Source: Balanoglossus misakiensis
Taxonomy: Eukaryota > Hemichordata
Assembly (NCBI GenBank): GCA_040954595.2
Contig: CM082598.2
Span: forward strand, 5,208,001 to 5,272,000
Length of the DNA stretch: 64,000 nucleotides
Reading direction: 5' to 3'
The notes below the pieces were generated by a model, which saw only the letters and a list, made by a program, of their open reading frames with translations, had not been told where the DNA came from and made no database searches. This document shows positions 1-10,479 of this stretch, in pieces (the first letter of the stretch is position 1; every line of letters starts with the position of its first letter). The translations under genes were made by a program, and so were the position numbers.

Positions 1-3000
1 AAGAGCATTATCATACATAGATTCACATAGAAATCCAGACACCTCATTTAATGGTGTATATCTATACAATTCACATCAGAATCGAACATTTTCTGGAAAG
101 CAGATAAATAGCCTGACAACAAATCTAAAGCGAGTGCATTTTCATTGATTTTGTTTTACTAGGGTAAAAGATCATCTTGTTCTAAGAGGTTAAGTTGCAG
201 AACTTTTGTGCAACCCTTGATATTTCTAGGCATAGACGCCCACGGCCAGGCGCACAAGAACTTTCGACCGTTATTTTTGCAAAAGGGTCCCCAGACAATG
301 AATTCAACTATGCGTTGGTGGAAGTACAGCTACAATACAGTGTTCCCCTTACAATTCTGTCTCGCTAGTACAAAATAACAGTCACATTAAACTTAATAAT
401 TCGAGAATTGGTTTTCGAATACGCGTCCCCACGTATGAATCACTTTTTAAAGCTCGCTATTTGAGAAACATTTTGTATAGCATATAATTATCAACTATTT
501 CAACTTTTTTATCGGATGGAAATATTTTGTTTATTTGCATATACGCAATGATTTCCACATTTGAAACCATCTAAGATTTTCTTAAGGATACAAACGCACC
601 CCTTGTTATAGGCAACGTTTATTGAACATTTATCATCTCATTGCGCCAATTAGACTTTAGCCAGAACTATATAGTTTCTGTGCCTAATGGTGACTTCAGA
701 GTAGTTACCCTCGTATATAGAAACTTCAATATTAGACCTGTCAGTGTCCTGTATATTTACAATTACATGTATACGTACCATTAATCTTCCTTCAAGATTG
801 ATCGAAGTCGTTTTCTGTTATCATAGTGTGTGTGCACGCTCGCACGCTGTACATTTTAGACGTGAATCACCAACAACTTTTAGTGTCTCCCCGTCTCATT
901 GTGCGCGAAAAGTCAAAATTGATCTGACACTGACAGTCCATTTACCCTTTGTGAGTAATTAGCATGTGACTTTCTCATTATACTTGATATTTATCTGCGT
1001 TCTCTGTGGAAAACACGACAAATGGTATACCGATACACAAGTATATGTGACTGGTTATCCATATAGGTTATAACTGGTATTCCGTTACCAATGATAAATG
1101 AAAATGGCTAGCTGGGTGCAGAACCATTTTGGACCTGTCTAAAGATTCGACTAATGATTCCAGCTGTGCTTAGAAAATCTTACAGCTGTAAAACCATCGC
1201 GAATTTATAACATAAACCGTTGTTGTTTTAAGTTCCCAACTCCTGCGCATATGCCAGTCGCTGCTGTAAACAGCTCGTTTCCCATTCATGTACAAATGTT
1301 TGCCATGAATGTAAGAACTTTGTCAGACGCCAATGCCTTGTTAACGTAAACAATGGCACAAGCAAGGCGACATTCAGAGGGAAGCATGACTGACCCGCCA
1401 TTAAATTGTGTTATCTTTGAACTTGACTCTAAGTAACGGAGTATTCTAACGAGACTTGGGAGCGGCGTCACCTTTCATGTTCGCCAAGGACGCGCCGATA
1501 TACGCTCGTTCTTATTTGGGTCCGCGCAAATTTAGATGGGTAGGGCGCGATCGAGCTGCCGTGCCGTGGGAATAAGCCTCAATTCAATTATTTCCCCGAG
1601 AGAGAGTTTGAACTTTGACATTATATCAATTGTTTTGTGTAGGAAGTCAGCGTACAGACGACATCCCAAGCCACCGGATAGCTTTCAATTAGCCTCATAA
1701 TCCCAGGACTATAGATGTGTTCTGTGTGCGTGGATTTTTTTCCGAGCGATTTGACGTTTGCTTGTCTCTGTCATAACGGTATAATGAGCTTAACAGCCCA
1801 AGCTATTCCTCGCCAGAAACGGCGCATTAAAAGAACTATTTAGGGTGTTAGTGTTTCCCCTCGGGAGACTCTTTTACGTCTTCGATTTCCTCCCACCTGA
1901 AGGCTCCAGTGGCGAGCTAGGGAGCTCTGCGTTGCCACGAGAATCCATGTTTCCTTGCGCAATTTAAAGTACAAGCTCAGCCATTGCCTGGTCCGTGATC
2001 TTTCCCAACACGCTACAAACGATGATTACGGTACTCCTACTAGTATCCGGGAACGTCATGTTGTCCTGTTGTTCGTGCCAGGGGGGGGGGGGGGGTCTGA
2101 AACGACACAAAATTCCACTGGGCCTCAGAATTCGGAAAAACACAAATCTCAGAATTTACCATCCCATCAATCACTATTTAGATTGTTATAACAGTACCTA
2201 TATGAGTATAGTGTGAGCTACATAGCATCAATTAATAAACCATTTTAAGGATTGAAGATTTCGACGCATAGATTCAATCTTGACGTATCACTCCCTCGTA
2301 ATACCCCCCCCCCCCATAAACACATGTATCTGCCATTGCAAAGCATGTGTGAACATGGTTATAGGTCAAGTTATATCAAGTTGCATTTCTTTGCGCACAA
2401 TAGCAGCACGTATACTTATATTCCCCAAATGCCACATTTTGAACCCAAAGAGCGACGTTTTACGTGGGCCTTGCAAGTCTGTGGTTTAATCTTTGGTATT
2501 TGAATTTGCACTTACACTTAATTCAATTGTATGATACATCTGTTCAGTTTTTACCTGCGTATTGAGCATAATTGATCCCCAAATAGCATTCGCATAGGTT
2601 GCTTTCAGAAGATTTCCCACGACGGTCCCCCCTTTTTCTGGCAAATAGGTTAAAGGTCACAATATAAGTATTCCATTATTTCTGACGTGTACGCGGATCC
2701 CCTTTGCAGAGCGGCGCGGCTCAGGAGAACAACACACTGCCATTTCTTCTTATTTTCAAATTTAGGTCCAAGATTACATCTGTCGATAAGTATCAGAGAA
2801 GGGGCTCGCAAAAATGCCTTTGAGTGGCTGCTCGAGTTATCATTTACTCATACACAAACCCCAGCAATTGACTCGGATTACCGAGACTAAAATGCCATTC
2901 ATAATCTCGTCAGCAGTTTCGCCCGCGGAGTTTCCCTGCTGAATTTATTAACATTAAGTCACTTCCACGAGACATTATTTTAGCATTTGGTGTCAATAAA

Positions 3001-3463
3001 ACTAAAATCATCTGGTGCTTAAATTTCCCGGTAACAATATCAAGTAATCGTTTACGCTACATCACATAAATTCTTATTATTATAACTGCTGCCCACTCAT
3101 ACGCATTAAAGTAATGAAACGCATAAAACGTCAGGGTTAAACTAGTTGGCTTCGCTACTATGACGAACTTTCCGTTCATAAATTAGCTGTAAATTGAAAT
3201 TTTGTAGCCGAAAATTGCGTGGAAGGGGAAACACTTCGGGAACGACCCTTTCGCGAAAGGTTTCATTGTTAGAAAATATTCAAAAGTCATGGAGCTATAA
3301 ACTGAAAGATGTTTGCATGATAAACCCACGCATGTTAGCGTTATCATCTTAAATCGGGCAAACAGTGCTTGTGACATCGGATGTTCTGAAATAACTTTCC
3401 CTACATGCTTTTTATAACACATATGAAATGTCGCTTATACTTATCTATGGTCTTCTTTTGCAG
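1..3463. other. Left flank without a recognised gene
   Basis: No coding exon could be supported here. Upstream exons of the plus-strand neurotrophin gene (signal peptide and start) must lie in this stretch or left of the window. One weak candidate is an ATG at 2022 followed by a hydrophobic run (MITVLLLVSGNVMLSCC), but it runs into a 15-G tract at 2081-2095 and has no good splice donor. A 13-base poly-C run occurs near 2304. Short open frames elsewhere look like chance. Confidence 0.4.
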
Positions 3464-3519
3464 GACACATCAAGTTTACACAGGGTAAATCAATTCATCG
3501 GCCGGCAGCACATCGAGCA
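3464..3519 (+). CDS. Candidate upstream exon of the neurotrophin pro-domain
   Basis: This 56-nt exon follows a strong acceptor (pyrimidine-rich tract ending TTTTGCAG) and ends at a consensus donor, GCA|GTAAGT. Read in phase 1 it encodes HIKFTQGKSIHRPAAHRA and leaves phase 0, which is what the next exon at 4063 needs. Phase 1 entry is also the phase used by the early exons of the minus-strand paralogue. An alternative 21-nt exon 3464-3484 (donor GTAAAT) would also keep frame. Support is splice signals and phase only, as the sequence has no recognisable motif. Confidence 0.5.
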
Positions 3520-5665
3520 GTAAGTCACATGGGACTTTAATTTATCTTGTCGCTTAGCAGACAAAATTGTAACACACGTCATCCGAAGACTGTGTTCTCA
3601 TTCGTCAATTGCTGGTGCGTTCTTTTTGTGCTGTTGCCCGCCGGGCATCAGTTCCGAAAAACGATGCCCGCTCACTTTCTGTATTGTGAGGTCTTATGCA
3701 TGGCTGCGGATGAGGTGTGTTACAAAACACATTGTATTGAATCTTGTCGGTTAAAGGGACAAAATCTCTCTCTCACTACCCTTTTTCCATTAATTATGTT
3801 TGATACAAGACACTGTTTATGTTATTGTACATGTGTATATGTAGTGAATGAATGTTCAACCACACACAACTTCCATCCCACTTGTAGAGACGAGGGTGTA
3901 AAAACTCGCCAAAATGAACAATCGGTCTGTACCGTTTATTCATTTTGGGCGAGATTTAGCCAATCTGATGGATTCATATCAGCGGAAGTACAAGGATGTA
4001 AGGTCATTTAGGGGTCAAACGGCCTGTTAACTAGTAACCTGTTTTATATTTCTTTCTTTCAGTCCTTAACCAGTAAGCCTTTTAAAGATATATTCGACAC
4101 ACACCCACGGGCGAGGCCCAGGCCAACGCTATACGACGTTCTTCCTTTCATGCGTCCTGTAAATAGGGAAAGAGTAGTGTTTTCTTCCAATAAACCTAAC
4201 TTTACACCAATAGTCACTTTGGATGAATTTCCGTCACACCTTTCGTCTTCATCGACATCAATAACAAAGGTGAGATATCTGCTATTTATTTTATTTTTAC
4301 CTTTCGTCAATATTTTCCGTCTAAAGAACATATTCAAAGGAGAGATATTAATCAATTCACTTGTTGCAGATTTCTAAAAATAAACCTTGCTTAGTCGCCT
4401 ATTGCTTGAGGAAAGACGCTCTACCTTATTGCGTTAGCAATTATTGTTTTTCACAAAAGGCAGCTGATCGCGCGATGATTCTACCTTAGAAGCTTGCCGA
4501 AAATGTACACAGGCCTGTTTTAAAGGGCATTGCAGTTTTTTTCATAACACTGAATACATAAGATATGTACACGCAAGATCCTGAGTAATACCCAATCCGT
4601 TGCTATTTTTGTGAACCTGACGGATGTGCACTGAAGCCGATTATTTTCTCAGATCTTCCAATAAAGCTGGCGCGTCAACGTCGAAAGGCTGGTTTGTCCG
4701 CCCTCAATGGATAACGGCGCTAAATTTAGCAACGGCGGTGTTTGCCTGACAGAGCACCGCGAGAACGTGAGACAAATATTACGCACGCGGACACCATGTG
4801 TGAAGAAATCAATTACTACACTCTAATATAACATGTGGAAACGGGTGCGCACGGAATGTCGCTTTAAACGGTCTAACTGACTAAATAGAGCGATCAATAA
4901 CTAAGCGATTTAGTCTCTGAAACATGACCTGGAATTGCAGATGTATCGGCAGGCTCTTGTACATAGGCATTTGACTTATCTCATGGCAATGCATTTGGTC
5001 TGAAAAATCACTACTTCAGTAAAACTTTCTAGTGAATTATCGCTCACGGCTACCTGTGGGCGTATTGGCTATTGTGTAACATGACTTTTTAACATTTTAG
5101 AGTGAACGTTATTATTTTTATATAGTCAATAGAGTTGGTGACACACACAAACGCACATACATACATACATACATACATACATACATACATACATACATAC
5201 ATACATTACATTACATACATATATACAGACAGACAGACAGACAGACGGACGGACAGACACACAGACAGACATACACACAGACAGACATGCAAGGGAAGTA
5301 ACTGTGTTGGTATATATCAATCACAATCCTCCCCTTTGATGTACACATTTTGTCACAATGTCATTTCGCACTCACAGAGACAAGACATCGCAACGGAGGC
5401 GTGCCCCAGCGTCAGCGAATGGGTGCAGCCCAGCACAGCACGTGACACAGACAACCGAGAGGTGCAACTGTATTCAATGCAGTGGTTTTGGCGGACGACA
5501 TGTGAAGACTCTGGTAGTCCCTGCCGGGGCTTCGTCGGGGTGTCGAAATGCCGCTCCAAAAGGTCATGGGTCATAGCTTGGGCCAGGGAGACACCTGACG
5601 ACTCCTACCAATGGATGTGGGTTGCCATAGAAACCTGCTGTACGTGTGCAATATATGGTCACTGA
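3464..5665 (+). CDS. Neurotrophin precursor, 3' part of gene (pro-domain and mature cystine-knot domain)
   Basis: A secreted growth-factor precursor of the neurotrophin (NGF/BDNF) family, expected to be cleaved and to act as a dimer on Trk/p75-type receptors. Three exons join in phase: 3464-3519 (phase 1 in, 0 out; acceptor after a pyrimidine tract, donor GTAAGT), 4063-4269 (phase 0-0, 69 codons) and 5378-5665 (95 codons plus TGA). The middle exon carries RVVFSSNKPNFTP, resembling the RVxxSxQxP motif of vertebrate pro-domains. The last exon shows the mature fold: ACPSVSEW, FWRTTC, CRG, and WMWVAIETCCTC, matching SVCDSxSxW, FFExxC, CRG and AWRFIRIDTACVC in that order. Cysteines are at exon residues 9, 42, 49, 58, 87, 88 and 90: the six expected knot cysteines plus one extra. 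Loops are shorter than in vertebrates. Lys at the end of exon 4063-4269 and Arg at the start of the last exon form a KR processing site. The signal-peptide exon is not identified. Family call is strong; boundaries of the first exon are inferred. Confidence 0.85.
3751..4012. mobile_element. Truncated copy of palindromic TTAA MITE (family A)
   Basis: This copy starts TTAAAGGGACAAAATCTC at 3751 and keeps the left arm and the hairpin centre (AAAATGAACAATCGG...ATTCATTTTGGGCGAG). The right arm is lost after about 3970. It lies in the neurotrophin intron between the exons at 3464 and 4063. Confidence 0.75.
4063..4269 (+). CDS. Neurotrophin pro-domain exon
   Basis: The acceptor is TTTCTTTCTTTCAG and the donor AAG|GTGAGA. 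The 69 codons are phase 0-0. The key motif RERVVFSSNKPNFTP sits near residues 33-47, followed by an acidic and serine-rich tail ending SSSSTSITK. The same motif pattern (DRVMFSTQKPDFLP) occurs in the minus-strand exon at 33286-33536, so the two are probably paralogous pro-domains. Confidence 0.75.
5150..5286. repeat. Microsatellite (CATA)n then (CAGA)n
   Basis: Tandem CATA units run from about 5157 to 5204, followed by degenerate CATA and then CAGA/CGGA units to 5286. It lies inside the intron just upstream of the mature neurotrophin exon, so open frames through it are artefacts. Confidence 0.9.
5378..5665 (+). CDS. Neurotrophin mature-domain exon
   Basis: This exon begins at AGA after CTCACAG, in phase with the preceding exon, and ends at TGA 5663-5665. 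The Arg it begins with completes a KR site, leaving a mature chain of 94 residues, shorter than the roughly 120 of vertebrate neurotrophins. Six cysteines fit the knot order and an additional Cys (residue 87) stands where vertebrates have Ala before the terminal CxC. Tryptophans at the first and last conserved positions are present. Confidence 0.85.
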   Translation, partial: RQDIATEACPSVSEWVQPSTARDTDNREVQLYSMQWFWRTTCEDSGSPCRGFVGVSKCRSKRSWVIAWARETPDDSYQWMWVAIETCCTCAIYGH

Positions 5666-6194
5666 TTGTATCTATCTGTTATCAACAGAGAAATTTCTTT
5701 CCACGAGTAAAATTTCGCGAATTTCTTTGAAAGTAGCAAATATTTTACGAGCACAGAAATGATATTTTTATATTCATGATCACGGAGGGTTTGGTTTCAT
5801 TCTCAAGATGTCGTTCTGTTTATTTCTTCTTAAAGGTAGTTTGTCTGGGGTTAGAAATTCACTTGCACTCTATCAATAATTGTCACTTGACGCCAAGTGC
5901 ACTTGTTGCATACAAATTCATTTTCGGAATCTGAAATACGTTAAACATAGTTTGTCTACTTACAAGTACGTAAAGTAAACATAAGGAAGAAGTCAACACC
6001 ATGGTTTAACGATTAATGTCAAGCAAACATTTAAAAAAGCCAAATATTTTGTTTTCAAAGTTTCGTAGTATTTATGCTTCATTTTAGAGCATGGTTTGAT
6101 CGGCAGATAGCGTCGTGGCAAGTATACCATTATGTGCTGTGGTGCTATCTCGCTAATAACCATGAATCACGGTCGTTGCTTTGAAAGGAGCTCT

Positions 6195-6200
6195 AATAAA
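6195..6200 (+). other. Possible poly(A) signal of the neurotrophin gene
   Basis: AATAAA is found about 530 bases downstream of the neurotrophin stop codon, with no closer match noticed. In AT-rich DNA such hexamers are common, so this is only a candidate. Confidence 0.2.
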
Positions 6201-6539
6201 ACGTCCAAGTATAAGTGCTGTTGTCACAGCGTATCGTGCAGAAATGTTAGAAAGAATGATAGAGTTACGCATCAGCGTATTAAAATAAGTGTCTTCAAGC
6301 GTTTAATTTAGGGGTCGATAAAGAATAATGGAAAATGACCATCAGCGGTAAAATGACATTTTATAGGGATAATATATTAGTGCAGCTGTCTCATGGTCTG
6401 AAAATCACACTTACTACACTTAACTGTGTGGGCGTCGAGTAGTATATGGTATAATTCTTCCTATCGTGTATTCCAACTTGGAAGCAGAAAAAATACAAAT
6501 AGAGATTGTAATAACGGCTAAAACGTACATCTTTTAAAA

Positions 6540-6950
6540 CAAAATGGTTGATACTGTTTATTACACTAGTGTAACTGCTACAATGTACATCATGGCAAAC
6601 AATGTCGTTGTTACTTTGTATTACACTGTACATCATTACAAACAATGTGGTTGTTACTTTGTATGACACTGTAGTGTAACTGCTACAATGTACATCATTG
6701 CAAACAATGCGGTTTTTACATTGTATTACACTGTAGTGTAACTGCTACAATGTACATCATTGCAAACAATGTGGTTGTTACTTTGTATTACACTGTAGTG
6801 TAACTGCTACAATGTACAGCATTGCAAACAATGTGGTTGTTACTTTGTATTACATTGTAGTGTAACTGCTACAATGTACAGCATTGCAAACAATGCAGTT
6901 GTTAATTTGTATTACACTGTAGAGAATAACGGCTACAAAGTACATCATTG
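6540..6950. repeat. 62-bp tandem repeat, about six copies
   Basis: The unit contains CTGCTACAATGTACATCATT, then GCAAACAATG and a TTGTATTACACTGTAGTGTAA block, repeating every 62 bases from about 6570. Outer copies are diverged and one unit near 6630 is shortened. Each unit has an internal inverted repeat (TACACTGTAGTGTA). Confidence 0.85.
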
Positions 6951-8560
6951 CGAACAATTTCCTTTGATATACCATGTTAGGTTGATAGGGTCTCCCTGAA
7001 CAGTGGGAACAATGCCGATGGAGTGTTTATAAGCAGAAATGTTGCACATGTGCAGTTCAGATGACACTTCCCATTTAACAGAAACCTATAACTCTCTCAA
7101 GCGCCGCTTGGTGGTGTAAGCATCTTAACGAAGGAAACCACCACCCTTTACTTTCTTGTACGCAAACCCATTTCCATAACCGAAATATGAGAATTTTTTT
7201 CTGAAACTGTCATTATTTCATATTGTGATCAGTAGTGTAATTATTCCCAATCTCTGACACCTTTATAGATCTGACAGTCTACTGGTTACATTTTGCCATA
7301 CGAAGCACAATTTATATACAAGGTTCCCTCAATAGAATGTTTAGCCCCAAAAGGGATGATAGTGTAACAAACGTAAAGAGATGTAAACAAATATACAAGT
7401 TATAATTAATTTCTGTAGTCGGTAGAATAGCGTACTTCTAAAATTTGAACTTTTAACACCTTGACAGACAGTAGTTTTCACAAGTCTGTTTTCACAGAGT
7501 TTTATCTCTAGCAAGATAAACAATATGTTTTATTTATGTTCACATCATCGTTTACGAATTATGATATATTATAAGGCTATATAATATGTTAATTTCACCT
7601 AGATTTTCTTTCATCGAAACTTCTCTAAAATATTCTAAAATGTTCTCCTTTGTGATTATCTAAGCGATGGTACAATTTTTTCTGCTCAATTCAAGGTGTG
7701 CATTACATTTTTGCCGCCATATTATCAAACCGCGTTGTCAAGATGGTTTGAGGCAAATTATTTCACATTTTGTGATTTTGTGCGGAAACTTCTTCAGAAG
7801 CAAGTGTCGATCATTCTCAAGTTGAAAAGTGATCACAGGTGAAAAAGATCGAAGCGAAGTGATTGTACTTATAACCTCCAGCACAAAATCCGCTTAGAAC
7901 AAGATGCTCCGCACTTCTTGACATTTGCATAAAGGACCGCATCAATGCCTTTTCCCTTATGTAATTGCCAATAAATATTTACTTATAATTGTTACACTAT
8001 TTCTTCACTATTTATTTAAAATAAAATGTTCAATTTTAAAACGTGTCTTGATTTTTATTATTTTCAGGTTGTTTAGTTGGTTGGCTAGCTTTGTCGCTCA
8101 TTCATTGTATGACGTTTATATTTTAATCGCCATTTTGTCGATGGGTCTAAATTCGTCATAGGCTTTGGGTACAGCAGGTCGTTGGTAATTGTTATTGATT
8201 TCCCCATCACCACATGAATTGTGTTCTTTAGAACAAGGTGTGTCACCCGGTTATGTCTATAATTGGGGTATTAACAACGCGCCCCCGTCCCCGTAAGAGT
8301 GTCAAGTGGCATTTAAAAACAACATGTGCCACAGAGGGCGTTGCTAATCAAAGTTATGACGTCATCAACAAGTAATTGTTTCAAAACAGTCTTGCCGGTC
8401 GTCAAAGTTAAATATATTTTTTTTTCATTTTGTACTCATAGGTAATTTTTAGCAGTTAGATTCGTTTAATATTTAGAGTTAGGATATATATAACAAAATT
8501 AATGTTATTTAAACCACGCTAATTGGTTAAATAAACCGGTGTTTCAAGTCGGTTCTTATA
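6951..8560. other. AT-rich intergenic stretch, nothing recognised
   Basis: No exon with both family similarity and splice support was seen on either strand. Open frames here are short and low-complexity. Confidence 0.5.
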
Positions 8561-8724
8561 TATAATTCCCCCGTATTTCGAACGAGTGTGCCTGCGTCGC
8601 GGACGAGTGATTCCCCGTATAGCGGCCGTATCCCTCCGAGCCGCAGGCGAGGAGGGATACAGCTATACGGGGAATCACGAGTTCGCGACGCAGGTACACG
8701 AGTGAGGAATACGGGGGAATTATA
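8561..8724. repeat. 164-bp near-perfect palindrome (foldback 1)
   Basis: The left arm begins TATAATTCCCCCGTATT and the right arm ends AATACGGGGGAATTATA, with arms of about 75-80 bases that are CpG-rich (GCGTCGCGGACGAGTGATTC opposite GAATCACGAGTTCGCGACGC). The loop is only a few bases around 8645, so extrusion as a cruciform or hairpin is expected. It directly abuts the inverted repeat arm at 8726. Confidence 0.85.
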
Positions 8725-8725
8725 T

Positions 8726-9374
8726 GTTTATCACATACATAGATCCGCTAATTTTGATTTTCAAATAAATATCTTTGTGGTTGCGATAAAATTTGGAACT
8801 ATTTTGTGCATAATTGAAGATCGATGTTATGCGGTCTATCTGTCAGGTGACTCAGGTCACGACCTGGACGATTCTGGTTTTGGCGAGGACCCGTCTGTCG
8901 TGCGTCAGCTGGATTTCATCGTCCGTCAAGGTTTCACTGGAGCAGGAAACCTTTCTTATGCCTTTTGCTTTATGACTAGACCGTTTTGCTCTAATCGTCG
9001 CATCAAAATTTTTGCGAATACTCAGTTTTGTACCTGTCGCTCGTTCGACAACGCGACGACATTGGCTCAGCACTGCCGACCTCGCGACAGTTTTGGTGCC
9101 GGTTGGTGCGATAAAAATGTACACAGGTAGAACTAATCGTCGATCGTCCATATTTACACATACGAAACATTTTATTTATCTTTGCTTATTTTTTAATATC
9201 GAAATAAAACCACAATTGCACTGAATTTTGTCGCCCTAAGAGGACTTTGTTTACAAGTTTAAAATAGTTCCGTTTGGTGACGTCAGAGGGATGGGTATTA
9301 CAATAACGCTTGGTGCAAATTTACCTACGTCTGACGTCATACTATGGTATATGCGGAGCTATGTATGTGATAAC
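8726..9374. mobile_element. Element bounded by 22-bp inverted repeats, CpG-rich interior
   Basis: GTTTATCACATACATAG (8726) is inverted at 9353-9374 (CTATGTATGTGATAAC), enclosing about 600 bases. The interior is unusually CpG-rich for this window and is open on the plus strand from 8588 (in foldback 1) to 9130, 180 codons with a cysteine-rich end. No protein family was recognised. Two TGACGTC motifs lie near 9277 and 9331. It could be a non-autonomous transposon with a relic open frame or a CpG-rich regulatory insert. Confidence 0.45.
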
Positions 9375-9547
9375 AATTATTATATTATACCAGTATATTG
9401 ATGGTGTAAATCACGCTATTTGATTGGTCGAGACACGACACGTGACCGTGATATATTAGCCATATACCACAGTCATATATCATAGTTAAAGAAAATGCCT
9501 TTTTAAAATGTTTTATGCAAAGTTTCAATATACTGGCATAATATAAT

Positions 9548-9690
9548 AGCAATAAAACACCCCCAGCCATGGTATACCACTCGATTTTGACCAGTTCAAC
9601 TCCATATACGCACTCGCTATCGCTCGTGCGTATATGTCGTGAACTGGTCAAAATCTCGTGATATACCATGGCTGGGGGTGTTTTATTGCT
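9548..9690. repeat. 143-bp near-perfect palindrome (foldback 2)
   Basis: Arms start AGCAATAAAACACCCCCAGC and end with its complement at 9690. Inner arms pair ATTTTGACCAGTTCA with TGAACTGGTCAAAAT style sequence, and the loop lies at GCACTCGCTATCGCTCGTGC. It resembles foldback 1 in design (C-tract near the tip of each arm, CpG-containing centre) but not in sequence. Confidence 0.85.
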
Positions 9691-10139
9691 TAAATATTCT
9701 ATACTTGTGAAGTCGAGGTATTGATGTTGTAGTTAGTAAATTTTCTCACTCTCTGTTTGCCTCTCGGTGATCACGACAATTCGAAACCGATCACCAAGTG
9801 TCACTGAAGGAAGCAGTCAGACTCCAACCTTGCAATATATCTGGGATGAGGTTATACGCTGCGAGATTTTGCAATCTTTTTTGCAAGTATAAGTCCAACT
9901 GTATTATTATGGCCTTGAAGCAAAATCGCTGCAAACAAAACACTTTGGATTTCTTTTCAACCGTCCGGAAATCCGTGCGCCGATATGACCTTTATTAACT
10001 GGTAATTTGCACGTCAAGATGGTGTGGTTCTTTGTATTGCATACGTCCCTCGACGCTACACCATGTCTGGCACTGACGCACGTACCATCTATATGACGAT
10101 TCGGCACACGTGCACAATTTCTCGCGTTCATGCATATTG

Positions 10140-10478
10140 TATACATACATACATACATACATACATACATACATACATACATACATACATACATACATAC
10201 ATACATACATACATACATACATACATACATACATACATACATACATACATACATACAAACATACATACATACATACATACATACATACATACATACATAC
10301 ATACACACATACATACATACATACATACATACATACATACATACATACATACATACATACATACATACATACATACACACATACACACATACATACATAC
10401 ATACATACATACATACATACATACATACATACATACATACATACATACATACATACATACATACATACATACATACAA
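10140..10478. repeat. (CATA)n microsatellite, about 335 bp
   Basis: Nearly pure CATA units with a few CAAA/CACA interruptions. All six frames stay open through the tract because neither CATA nor its complement generates stops. These frames are not genes. Confidence 0.97.
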
Positions 10479-10479
10479 T

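Noticed and set aside
744-962. Plus-strand frame upstream of the neurotrophin as its first exon
   Set aside because: The N-terminus is not a convincing signal peptide and no donor in phase 1 was found.
2022-2095. Signal-peptide-like MITVLLLVSG start
   Set aside because: It runs directly into a 15-G tract and lacks a usable donor. Kept only as a weak note in the left-flank entry.
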